Both the position numbers and the translations under genes were made by a program. This document shows, piece after piece, positions 34,487 through 41,955 of a DNA stretch of 64,000 nt (positions are counted from its first letter, which is position 1; each line of letters begins with the position of its first letter). The notes below the pieces were generated by a model that saw only the letters and a list, made by a program, of their open reading frames with translations, was not told the DNA's origin and did no database searches. This stretch comes from an uncultured Clostridia bacterium (lineage in GTDB: Bacteria > Bacillota > Clostridia > TANB77 > CAG-508): NCBI GenBank assembly GCA_934162365.1, contig CAKPIK010000003.1, positions 157,175-221,174 of the forward strand, read 5' to 3'.

Positions 34487-36069
34487 GGCAATTCTCCTTC
34501 TATTGTAACAGTTAAATATCCAGATTGAATAGTTCCAGAGTCAGATACAACATCTTTTAAAATTTTTTCAGTTTTTAATTTTGCTTTAAAGAAAGCGGCT
34601 TGTTCATATTTAGTTGTTTTGGCAACTATAACTATATGACTATTTGAAGTATTTTCTATTGATGTCAACTGTACATTTTTAGGTATTATAGCCATAATAT
34701 TATTTAATAAATTAGGTATAGTATTTTTGTATCTTTTATCTTCCGAATTCGCATCATTCATATTTTGAATATTATTAATTAAAGTTTGATAATCTGTTAT
34801 TTGTGTATTAAATTGTTTATTATACTCTTTTATCTTTTTAATTCTAGAATTTGTATTGCTAATTGCTATATCAGTTCTCTGAATTTTTTTATTAAATTGA
34901 TTATTTATAACAAATCCACCCATTAAATACACTGTAGTTAATATTCCAAAAGTTATAAGTGCTGTGTTACATTGTTTACCAAATTTACTTAAGAAATCAT
35001 TTACAATTTTTGAAGCATCTTGTGTATTCTTTTGAGACACATCTCTTGTTAAAAGCATTTTTAATTTATTCAAAGATGATTCTTTTATAAAGTTAATTTC
35101 GGTATTTTTCTTTTCTAACCCTTGTAATGCTATAGATATAGCAGAGTTAACTTCTATATAGTCTTTTATATTTATTTTAGAATTACTATTTATAAAACTT
35201 GGTCTTACAATTTCGCATGGGACATTTTTTAATGCATCTTGAAAGTATATATCAATATTATTGATAACTGCTAGAGTACCTGTTAAATATACTTTATCTA
35301 TTTTTTCAAGGCTTTCGTTAACCATTCTTCTTACTTCTGTAGCTAATTGGTAGCAAGTTGGCATTATATCATCTAAATAATCATTTTCTTCATATTGTAA
35401 GTCTTTATCGTTTTCAGTATAAATAGTAGAATTTTTACATATCTCATAAGACTTAGAATATGAATTTTCCTTTTTATTTATGCTATCTAATACATTTTTA
35501 GCGCCTATTTTTAATACACTAATATCCAAAATTCCCTTTTCTGAGAATTTTGTAATAGTAGTATCGCTTTCCATATTAACAATTATAGCAGTAGTCTTTT
35601 TTTCTTTTTTTAATAAATTTGGTATAGTAACACTTACTGGCAAAATACTATTTATTTTATTCATTTGATTTTTTCTTTGAGCAATTGTAGTTTTAGGCAT
35701 TGCAATATGAATAACTTTTAATCTTTCATTTTCTTTTGTTCCAGTAAAAATATATCTTTGTTCATATATATTTTGATTGATATCTCTTTGACTACATATA
35801 TCTTCAAACTCTGTTTTTATTACGCCTTCAATATCTTTTCTATTAAGCATGCTAAATACTTCAATTTTATTGTATATTTCCTCACTAGCATTTATGCTTA
35901 TCAATGATTTAAAGCTATAAGTTTCTTCTATAATTTGATTTATTGTTTCTTGCAAATTTTCATAAAACTTTATACCAAAAGATTCAACTTTAATAGCTTC
36001 ATTGTTTTTTGAAACTTTTGCATATTTTATTAAGTTGTTTTCTATATATAAACCTAAGCAACTAGCCAT
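34483..36069 (-). CDS. PilM-PilN fusion protein
   Basis: 528 residues. The first about 320 residues look like PilM, an actin-like ATPase (SCLGLYIENNLIKYAKVS; KVYLTGTLAVI near 265). A central membrane helix (about 372-392, LITFGILTTVYLMGGF) and the C-terminal coiled-coil plus beta domain (about 395-528) resemble PilN. PilM and PilN are usually separate genes; here they form one chain. First gene of the pilus operon. Confidence 0.75.
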   Translation of the reverse strand: MASCLGLYIENNLIKYAKVSKNNEAIKVESFGIKFYENLQETINQIIEETYSFKSLISINASEEIYNKIEVFSMLNRKDIEGVIKTEFEDICSQRDINQNIYEQRYIFTGTKENERLKVIHIAMPKTTIAQRKNQMNKINSILPVSVTIPNLLKKEKKTTAIIVNMESDTTITKFSEKGILDISVLKIGAKNVLDSINKKENSYSKSYEICKNSTIYTENDKDLQYEENDYLDDIMPTCYQLATEVRRMVNESLEKIDKVYLTGTLAVINNIDIYFQDALKNVPCEIVRPSFINSNSKINIKDYIEVNSAISIALQGLEKKNTEINFIKESSLNKLKMLLTRDVSQKNTQDASKIVNDFLSKFGKQCNTALITFGILTTVYLMGGFVINNQFNKKIQRTDIAISNTNSRIKKIKEYNKQFNTQITDYQTLINNIQNMNDANSEDKRYKNTIPNLLNNIMAIIPKNVQLTSIENTSNSHIVIVAKTTKYEQAAFFKAKLKTEKILKDVVSDSGTIQSGYLTVTIEGELP

Positions 36070-36400
36070 AGTTGGATCCTTTCTTTTTTTATAATATTAT
36101 TTTAAATAATTAATTCAAAATAATACTTGTATAAATTTTATTTTTTTACATTTTTTTCATATATATTTTATTATTTTATTTTAAAAAGTCAACATCATAA
36201 CTTTATTTGTAATATAAAAATAACTATATTGTAACATTTTTGTAATATTTGTTTTTTCCTACGCACAGAATAGTTTTATTTTATATTTTGATGCATAATT
36301 AAGTTAAAAATGGAAAATATATCTTTAAAATATACAATTTAAAATTACAAATTATTATTTTTAAAATCAAATTATATTTTTTCCATTTAGGAGGTTTTTT
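36070..36400. other. Divergent intergenic region between pilus and spoVA units
   Basis: 331 bases, extremely AT-rich. It holds the candidate leftward promoter at 36165-36192 and must hold a rightward, probably forespore (sigmaG) promoter. A CATAATTA-like -10 at about 36293 is visible, but I could not find a -35 at the correct spacing. No ORF of note. Confidence 0.5.
36165..36192 (-). promoter_or_regulatory. Possible promoter of the pilus operon
   Basis: TTGACT (36187-36192), 16-base spacer, TAAAAT (36165-36170), giving a leader of about 90 bases. Confidence 0.5.
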
Positions 36401-36613
36401 ATGAGTACACAAAAGCATTTAATTGTTACTGGAATTTCAAACATTTCTTGGAAAGATGCAACCCTAAAAGCAATAAATGAAGTTTCAAAAACAATAGATT
36501 ATATCTCATCAATAAAAATTTTAGAGCAAAGAGCAAATATTTCTAATAATCAAATAACAGAATATTTTGTAGATATAGATCTAAATTTTATAATTGATGA
36601 AAACAGACATTAA
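36401..36613 (+). CDS. Dodecin-family flavin-binding protein
   Basis: 70 residues in the dodecin pattern: beta strand, helix SWKDATLKAINEVSKTID, then ISSIKILEQRANI and the closing FVDIDLNFIID. The Trp of SW that stacks on flavin is present. Dodecins form 12-mers that store or buffer flavins. As first gene before spoVAC (11 bases after the stop) it may be made in the forespore. SD TAGGAGG. Confidence 0.8.
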   Translation: MSTQKHLIVTGISNISWKDATLKAINEVSKTIDYISSIKILEQRANISNNQITEYFVDIDLNFIIDENRH

Positions 36614-36623
36614 GGAGGTAAAT

Positions 36624-37067
36624 ATGCAACCATTAGATAATCAAAAATCTTATCAAGATTACGTTGATAAAAAAACGCCTAACTCTCCAATATTCAAAAA
36701 CTGTTTTAATGCCTTTTGGGTTGGTGGTTTAATATGTGTTATAGGACAAATTATAAATTTATATTGCAAATCTAGAGGATTAGATACTCAAATTTCTGGG
36801 ACTATTGTATCTATTATTCTTATTGGAATAAGTGCATTTTTAACAGGTTTAAATTTATTTAATAAAATAGGTAAATTTGCAGGCGCAGGTTCTTTAGTTC
36901 CTATAACAGGTTTTGCAAACTCAATAGTTTCACCAGCAATGGAATATAAGTCAGAAGGATATGTTATGGGGGTTGGCGCAAAAATGTTTACAGTTGCTGG
37001 ACCAGTTCTTGTATATGGAATTTCTAGTTCAGTAATTATAGGTATGATTTATTTTATATTTAAATAA
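36624..37067 (+). CDS. spoVAC: Stage V sporulation protein AC
   Basis: 147-residue membrane protein with three to four hydrophobic segments. Typical features: FVGGLICVIGQIINLY-type segment near 45, GKFAGAGSLVPITGFANS near 80, and GVGAKMFTVAGPVLVYG near 115. SpoVAC is the mechanosensitive channel part of the dipicolinic-acid transporter in the spore inner membrane. Start at ATG 36624 with AAGGAGG SD; an in-frame ATG further up overlaps the dodecin gene. Confidence 0.95.
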   Translation: MQPLDNQKSYQDYVDKKTPNSPIFKNCFNAFWVGGLICVIGQIINLYCKSRGLDTQISGTIVSIILIGISAFLTGLNLFNKIGKFAGAGSLVPITGFANSIVSPAMEYKSEGYVMGVGAKMFTVAGPVLVYGISSSVIIGMIYFIFK

Positions 37068-37082
37068 GTTTCAGGAGGTATT

Positions 37083-38090
37083 ATGGAGAAATTAGGAAAA
37101 CAAACAATAAAATTTAATAATCCCCCAACAATAACAAATACTGCTTGTATTGTAGGGCCTAAAGAAGGTGAAGGGCCTCTTGCAAATTTCTTTGATAAAT
37201 GTTTAGAAGATGAATTCTGGGGAGAAAAGACATGGGAAAAAGCAGAAAGTAAAATTATTAAAGAAACTGTAAATTCAGTAATAGCAAAATCAAATATTCC
37301 AAGTTCTTCTATAGATTATTGCTTTGCAGGTGATTTATTAAACCAATGTATTTCGTCAAGTTTTGGCTTAAGAGATTTAGGCGTTCCTTTTATAGGAATA
37401 TTTGGAGCGTGTTCAACTTTTGTTGAAGGCTTAATATTATCAAGTGTATTCATTGATGGTAATGCAGGAAGCAATTGTATATGTGCAGCTTCAAGTCATT
37501 TTTGTAGTGCCGAAAAACAATTTAGATTTCCATTAGAGTTAGGAAATCAAAGACCACCTTCTTCTCAATGGACTGTAACAGGTGCAGGAAGTGCAATTGT
37601 TTCTAATTCAGGCTCTGGACCTAAAATAACCTATGCAACAATTGGGAAAATTGTGGATATGGGAATCAAAGATGCTAACAGTATGGGTGCAGCAATGGCT
37701 CCTGCAGCATTAGACACACTTTTAACACATTTTAAAGATACTGGAAGAAATCCAAGTTACTACGATGCTATTTTAACTGGTGATTTGGGTCATATAGGAA
37801 AAGAAATAGTAATAGACCTTGCTCAAAAACAAGGATATAATATTAAATCAAATTACAATGATTGTGGAGTTTTGATTTTTGATAAAGAAACTCAAGATAC
37901 GCATTCTGGCGGAAGTGGATGTGCATGTTGTGGAACTGTATTTTCAGGTTTTTTATATAATCAATTGCAAACTGGTAAAATAAAAAAATTGCTTCTAATA
38001 GCAACAGGAGCTCTGACAAACGCAACAAGTTCTCAACAAGGAGAATCAATTCCAGGAATCGCACATGCAGTCTCAATAGAAGTTCAATAA
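37083..38090 (+). CDS. spoVAD: Stage V sporulation protein AD
   Basis: 335 residues of thiolase-like fold. CIVGPKEGEGPL near 16, GACSTFVEGL near 113, SSHFCSAEKQFRFPLELGNQ near 140 and CGVLIFDKETQDTHSGGSGC near 262 are characteristic. SpoVAD binds dipicolinic acid on the cytoplasmic side of the channel. The gene is 15 bases after spoVAC, SD CAGGAGG. Confidence 0.96.
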   Translation: MEKLGKQTIKFNNPPTITNTACIVGPKEGEGPLANFFDKCLEDEFWGEKTWEKAESKIIKETVNSVIAKSNIPSSSIDYCFAGDLLNQCISSSFGLRDLGVPFIGIFGACSTFVEGLILSSVFIDGNAGSNCICAASSHFCSAEKQFRFPLELGNQRPPSSQWTVTGAGSAIVSNSGSGPKITYATIGKIVDMGIKDANSMGAAMAPAALDTLLTHFKDTGRNPSYYDAILTGDLGHIGKEIVIDLAQKQGYNIKSNYNDCGVLIFDKETQDTHSGGSGCACCGTVFSGFLYNQLQTGKIKKLLLIATGALTNATSSQQGESIPGIAHAVSIEVQ

Positions 38091-38129
38091 TTTTTTCACT
38101 CGTATCATAAATCAGAAAGGATGTTTAAA

Positions 38130-38519
38130 ATGTTTGATTTTTTTCAAAGTATAAATTATATGCAACTCTTATATACTTTTTTAGTTGGAGGTGCCTTATG
38201 TTTAATTGGTCAAATATTAATAGATAAAACAAAATTAACTCCAGCACGAATATTAGTTATATATGTTACTGTTGGTGCAATATTAGGTGGAATAGGTGTT
38301 TATCAGTATTTAGTTGACTTTGCAGGCGCTGGTGCCACAGTTCCGCTCACTGGTTTTGGTTATAATTTAGCAAAAGGTGCAAAAGAAGCTGTTGACCAAT
38401 ATGGATTTGTAGGTTGTTTTATTGGTGGTACAAAAGCAGCTGCTGGTGGAATTGCTGCTGCAATTTTCTTCGGATATATTGCGTCTCTAATTTCAAAACC
38501 TAAAATGAAAAAGCAATAA
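38130..38519 (+). CDS. spoVAE: Stage V sporulation protein AE
   Basis: 129-residue membrane protein with four hydrophobic segments: FLVGGALCLIGQI near 18, GAGATVPLTGFGYNLAKG near 70, and GGTKAAAGGIAAAIFFGY near 100. It completes the minimal clostridial SpoVA set for dipicolinate uptake and release. Start at ATG 38130 with AAAGGA at 8 bases; the ATG at 38121 abuts the SD. Confidence 0.94.
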   Translation: MFDFFQSINYMQLLYTFLVGGALCLIGQILIDKTKLTPARILVIYVTVGAILGGIGVYQYLVDFAGAGATVPLTGFGYNLAKGAKEAVDQYGFVGCFIGGTKAAAGGIAAAIFFGYIASLISKPKMKKQ

Positions 38520-38524
38520 TAAAA

Positions 38525-38574
38525 AACGAGGCAAAAACAAATCATTTTTAATTTTGACTTGTTTTTACCTCGTT
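38525..38574. terminator. Bidirectional terminator between spoVAE and rplT
   Basis: AACGAGGCAAAAACAA pairs with TTGTTTTTACCTCGTT (one mismatch) around an 18-base loop, with A/T tracts on both sides. It serves the two convergent operons. Confidence 0.8.
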
Positions 38575-38589
38575 CTTAATTATATTTAT

Positions 38590-38940
38590 TTATGCTTTTT
38601 TAGCTATTTCAGCTATCTTTGCAAATGCTTCTGCATCTGTTACAGCTATTTCTGCTAACATTTTTCTGTTTATAGCAACATTAGCTTTTTTTAGTCCAGC
38701 TATTAATGTACTATATGTTAATCCATTAATTCTAGCAGCTGCATTAATTCTAGCTATCCATAATTTTCTAAAATCACTCTTCTTATCTTTTCTTCCTACG
38801 TATGCATACATTCCAGATTTCATAACTGCTTGTTTAGCTGTTCTAAATCTGTAACTTTTTGCTCCATAATAACCCTTTGCTTGTTTTATTATTTTTTTAT
38901 GTTTTTTTCTAGTAATTTTAGCTGTTTTTACTCTTGCCAT
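38590..38940 (-). CDS. rplT: 50S ribosomal protein L20
   Basis: 116 residues. Starts ARVKTAKITRKKHKKIIKQA and continues with GYYGAKSYRFRTAKQAVMKS and RKDKKSDFRKLWIARIN. L20 is an early assembly protein and, in low-GC Gram-positives, the repressor that binds the leader upstream of infC. Last gene of infC-rpmI-rplT. Confidence 0.97.
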   Translation of the reverse strand: MARVKTAKITRKKHKKIIKQAKGYYGAKSYRFRTAKQAVMKSGMYAYVGRKDKKSDFRKLWIARINAAARINGLTYSTLIAGLKKANVAINRKMLAEIAVTDAEAFAKIAEIAKKA

Positions 38941-38963
38941 TTTCTATTTCACTCCTTTATTCA

Positions 38964-39167
38964 TTAATTTCCATATGGTAATAATTTTTTAATTCCTGCT
39001 TCGCAAGTTTTATCTGCATAAGCATTTTGTATTTTTCCAGATTTCTTTTGTCTAGAAGTTTTGTTAGCTAAAAGATGTCTTCTATTTGATTTTGTTCTTT
39101 TAACTTTTCCTGTAGCTGTTAAACTATATCTTTTTTTAGCAGCTTTATTAGTTTTTAATTTTGCCAT
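38964..39167 (-). CDS. rpmI: 50S ribosomal protein L35
   Basis: 67 residues, strongly basic, with KTNKAAKKRYSLTATGKVK near the start and the closing IKKLLPYGN. Between infC and rplT in the conserved order. Confidence 0.97.
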   Translation of the reverse strand: MAKLKTNKAAKKRYSLTATGKVKRTKSNRRHLLANKTSRQKKSGKIQNAYADKTCEAGIKKLLPYGN

Positions 39168-39212
39168 AATAATTCTCCTTTCAAAACTCTTTTATATTTA
39201 TTCAAAATTATC

Positions 39213-39719
39213 TTATTTACTAGATAAAATTATAAACATATTTTTCCCTTCTAGAGATGGTTTTTTATCTACATTTGCGATATCTTCCAACTCTTCTGAA
39301 AATTTATTTAATAAATTCTCTCCTGCTTTAGCATAGTTTAGTTCTCTTCCTCTAAATCTAACTGTAATTTTAACTTTTGCTCCATCTTCTAAAAACTTTC
39401 TTGCATTCTTAGCTTTAAAATTAAAATCATGGTCTTCTGTATTTGGTGTAACCCTAATTTCTTTAAGCTCTGAAACCTTTTGTTTTTTCTTAGCCTCTTT
39501 TTCTCTTTTTGCCTGCTCAAATTTATGTTTTCCATAATTCATTATTTTGCAAACTGGCGGATTTCCATTTGGAGCTACAAGAACTAAATCTAATTTTTTT
39601 TCTTCAGCTAATTCTAATGCTTCATTTGAAGACATAATTCCAAGTTTTTGTCCTTGTTCGTCAATAACTTGAACCTCTTTAAATCTAATTTTTTCATTAA
39701 TTGGTAATTCTTGTTTTAT
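39213..39719 (-). CDS. infC: Translation initiation factor IF-3, AUA start
   Basis: 168 residues if started at ATA 39719. The frame is open upstream of the first ATG (39635) and encodes ELPINEKIRFKEVQVID, the conserved IF-3 N-terminus. GGAGG lies 7 bases before this ATA, and no ATG, GTG or TTG fits. IF-3 rejects non-canonical start codons, so an AUU/AUA-type start gives self-repression, known for Escherichia coli infC (AUU). The C-terminal domain (FRGRELNYAKAGENLL) is intact. Confidence 0.9.
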   Translation of the reverse strand: MKQELPINEKIRFKEVQVIDEQGQKLGIMSSNEALELAEEKKLDLVLVAPNGNPPVCKIMNYGKHKFEQAKREKEAKKKQKVSELKEIRVTPNTEDHDFNFKAKNARKFLEDGAKVKITVRFRGRELNYAKAGENLLNKFSEELEDIANVDKKPSLEGKNMFIILSSK

Positions 39720-39744
39720 ATTAACACCTCCTAATATTTAATAC

Positions 39745-39866
39745 AAAAGAAAAAAGATTGACACACTTTGTCAATCCACTACCATAATAAAATATCTATA
39801 AATTTAACATTTTATTTACCTTTTCCTGTAATTAGTTAAGGTGAGAAGTGGATTACTTCTTCTTTT
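39745..39866 (-). promoter_or_regulatory. Ribosomal L20 leader with attenuator upstream of infC
   Basis: On the minus strand AATCCACTTCTCACC can pair with GGTAGTGGATT. It is followed by a hairpin of GATTGACA/TGTCAATC (39756-39776) and TTTTTTCTTTT. This is the L20-leader arrangement of Firmicutes, in which L20 binding promotes premature termination of infC-rpmI-rplT. Confidence 0.8.
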
Positions 39867-39876
39867 CAATATTAAT

Positions 39877-39905
39877 ATAATACAATATTTTATTAATAAA
39901 GTCAA
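39877..39905 (-). promoter_or_regulatory. SigmaA-type promoter of infC-rpmI-rplT
   Basis: TTGACT (39900-39905), 17-base spacer, TATTAT (39877-39882), placed a few bases before the L20 leader. Confidence 0.75.
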
Positions 39906-39923
39906 GATTTTTCTTTAAAATTA

Positions 39924-39952
39924 TTGACTTTTTTTTTATTTTGTATTAGAAT
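39924..39952 (+). promoter_or_regulatory. SigmaA-type promoter of rplM-rpsI
   Basis: TTGACT (39924-39929), 17-base spacer, TAGAAT (39947-39952). Divergent from the infC promoter 19 bases away. Confidence 0.75.
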
Positions 39953-39977
39953 ATATAGGTATTTTAAGATTTGATGC

Positions 39978-40007
39978 AATTATAACTTCTCCCCGGTAGT
40001 TATAATT
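39978..40007 (+). promoter_or_regulatory. Leader hairpin of rplM, L13-leader candidate
   Basis: AATTATAACT and AGTTATAATT form a perfect 10-bp stem with the GC-rich loop TCTCCCCGGT, between the promoter and the rplM SD. Position matches the autogenous L13 leader of Firmicutes; I did not verify its consensus. Confidence 0.55.
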
Positions 40008-40054
40008 TGTTTCATATAAATTATAAAAATAATGAATGGAGGGTAATTTTTACC

Positions 40055-40489
40055 ATGAATAATACTACATATAGTGTAAAGAAAAGTGAAATTGAAAGTA
40101 AATGGTATATAATTGATGCAGCAAATAAACCATTAGGTAGAGTTGCTACTGAAGCTGCGAAATTATTAAGAGGAAAACACAAACCAACATATACACCACA
40201 TATGGATGTTGGAGATCACGTAATAATACTTAACTGTAATCAAGTTATTTTAACAGGAAATAAACTTAACCAAAAAATTTATAGAAGTCATTCAGGATAT
40301 ATTGGTGGAATGAAAGAAGTATCTGCTAAAGATATGTTAGAAAATAATCCAGAAAAAGCAATGATGTTAGCTGTTAAAGGAATGCTTCCTCACAACAGAT
40401 TAGGAGCAGACCAATTAAAGAAATTAAGAGTATATGCTGGTAGCGAACATGAAAATGCTGCTCAAAAACCAGAAATCTGGAATTTTTAA
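40055..40489 (+). CDS. rplM: 50S ribosomal protein L13
   Basis: 144 residues with SKWYIIDAANKPLGRVATEAA, LRGKHKPTYTPHMDVGDHV, and the closing MLPHNRLGADQLKKLRVYAG. Start at ATG 40055, which gives the family length; GGAGGG is 11 bases upstream. An in-frame ATG at 40007 lies in the leader hairpin and is rejected. Confidence 0.97.
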   Translation: MNNTTYSVKKSEIESKWYIIDAANKPLGRVATEAAKLLRGKHKPTYTPHMDVGDHVIILNCNQVILTGNKLNQKIYRSHSGYIGGMKEVSAKDMLENNPEKAMMLAVKGMLPHNRLGADQLKKLRVYAGSEHENAAQKPEIWNF

Positions 40490-40513
40490 TTAAAATTTAA
40501 GGAGGAAAAATAA

Positions 40514-40921
40514 ATGCCTAAAGCAAAATCACAAAAAACAGTATTTTATGGAACTGGTAGAAGAAAAAGTTCTGTTGCAAGAGTTAGATTAGTAGAAGGA
40601 ACTGGAAAAATTACTATAAATGGTAAAGATATAGATGAATATTTAGGACTAGAAACTTTAAAAGTTATAGTAAGACAACCATTAGTTGCTACAAACACAT
40701 TAACAAAATACGATGTTATAGTTAAAGTAACAGGTGGAGGATATACAGGTCAAGCCGGAGCAATCCGTCATGGTATATCAAGAGCATTATTAGAAGCAAA
40801 TGCTGAATATAGACCAGAATTAAAATCAAATGGTTTCTTAACAAGAGATCCAAGAATGAAAGAAAGAAAGAAATATGGTCTTAAAAAAGCAAGACGTGCT
40901 CCACAATTTTCAAAGAGATAA
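40514..40921 (+). CDS. rpsI: 30S ribosomal protein S9
   Basis: 135 residues: YGTGRRKSSVARVRL, GGGYTGQAGAIRHGISRALL and the C-terminal KKYGLKKARRAPQFSKR, whose tail reaches the P-site tRNA. 24 bases after rplM, SD AAGGAGG. Confidence 0.97.
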   Translation: MPKAKSQKTVFYGTGRRKSSVARVRLVEGTGKITINGKDIDEYLGLETLKVIVRQPLVATNTLTKYDVIVKVTGGGYTGQAGAIRHGISRALLEANAEYRPELKSNGFLTRDPRMKERKKYGLKKARRAPQFSKR

Positions 40922-40930
40922 TATATATAC

Positions 40931-40962
40931 AAAAAATCCAGAATTTATATTCTGGATTTTTT
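40931..40962 (+). terminator. Terminator of rplM-rpsI
   Basis: A 14-bp perfect stem (AAAAAATCCAGAAT and complement), loop TTAT, then T-rich DNA. Confidence 0.85.
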
Positions 40963-40981
40963 ATATTTTTCAAAATTATAT

Positions 40982-41164
40982 TTATTTTTCTCTTCCCTCT
41001 AATTCAGCTATATGTTCTTTTAGAAATTCTATTATTTCATCATCTAAAGCTTCTGGACCTTCTAACAAATCTTTTAATCCCTCTAAATCTCCAGATTGAA
41101 ACATTCTTTTTATACTTATTCTCCACATAGCGTTTTCATTTTCTTCATCATAATTTCTTCTCAT
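40982..41164 (-). CDS. Small acidic protein downstream of lexA
   Basis: 60 residues, with many Glu, Asp and Leu and predicted as mostly helix (DLEGLKDLLEGPEALDDEIIEFLKE in part). SD AAGAGGTG before the ATG supports real translation. It follows lexA by 24 bases and shares its transcript. I do not know the family; being in the lexA operon it may be SOS-responsive. Confidence 0.65.
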   Translation of the reverse strand: MRRNYDEENENAMWRISIKRMFQSGDLEGLKDLLEGPEALDDEIIEFLKEHIAELEGREK

Positions 41165-41188
41165 AATTATTACACCTCTTAATAAGAA

Positions 41189-41842
41189 CTACATTTTTCT
41201 AAATACTCCACCAACTTTTCCAAGTATTTTACAGTCTGGTACAATAATTGGATCCATTGTAGAGTTTTCTGGTTGTAATCTTATATGGTCTTTTTCTTTA
41301 TAAAAAGTTTTAACAGTTGCTTCATCTTCTATTAATGCAACAACTATTTCTCCATTATTAGCAGTATTTTGTTTTTTTACTAATATATAGTCTCCATCTA
41401 AAATTCCAGCTTCTATCATACTTTCGCCTCTAACAGTTAGCATAAAACTTTCACAATTTCCTACAAAATCTATTGGAATTGGAAAAGTATCTGTTATATT
41501 CTCAACTGCAAGAATTGGAGCACCAGCAGTTATTTTTCCTATAACTGGTACATCTACCATTTCTCTATTAGAATAAAAATCTTTTGTGGTATCTACTGGT
41601 TTCTTTCCAGAACTTCCTTTTAGTAGCTTTAATGTTCTACCTTTTTGAGATTCTTTTTTTATATAACCTTTTTGTTCAAGTTTCTCAAGGTAGCCATGGA
41701 CTGTAGCTGTTGACCTTAACCCTACAGCTTTTCCTATTTCTCTAACTGATGGTGGGTAACCATTTATTTTAGCTTGTTTTTCTATGTAATCTAATATTGC
41801 TCTTTCTCTTTTATTTAAAATAGTTGGATCTTTTTTGCTCAT
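41189..41842 (-). CDS. lexA: SOS repressor LexA
   Basis: 217 residues. N-terminal winged helix (ERAILDYIEKQ, GYPPSVREIGKAVGLRSTATVHGYL), linker, then the self-cleavage site with Ala-Gly in ITAGAPI near 107, the catalytic Ser in VRGESMIEAGI near 137, and Lys in ATVKTFYK near 174. It represses DNA-damage genes until RecA filaments trigger cleavage. Confidence 0.95.
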   Translation of the reverse strand: MSKKDPTILNKRERAILDYIEKQAKINGYPPSVREIGKAVGLRSTATVHGYLEKLEQKGYIKKESQKGRTLKLLKGSSGKKPVDTTKDFYSNREMVDVPVIGKITAGAPILAVENITDTFPIPIDFVGNCESFMLTVRGESMIEAGILDGDYILVKKQNTANNGEIVVALIEDEATVKTFYKEKDHIRLQPENSTMDPIIVPDCKILGKVGGVFRKM

Positions 41843-41875
41843 TTAAAAATCACTCCTCATTTTTTATTCTATTAC

Positions 41876-41904
41876 ATATTATCATACAAACAAATATATG
41901 TCAA
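41876..41904 (-). promoter_or_regulatory. SigmaA-type promoter of lexA
   Basis: TTGACA (41899-41904), 17-base spacer, TAATAT (41876-41881). No clear GAAC-N4-GTTC box is visible around it. Confidence 0.65.
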
Positions 41905-41929
41905 ACAAATTTTTGTATTTTTACAAAAA

Positions 41930-41955
41930 AAAGAATAGGTTTTATCCTATTCTTT
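41930..41955 (-). terminator. Terminator of the rpiB-to-obg unit
   Basis: AAAGAATAGG and CCTATTCTTT form a perfect 10-bp stem directly after the obg stop, followed by TTTTTTTTTGT on the minus strand. Confidence 0.85.
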
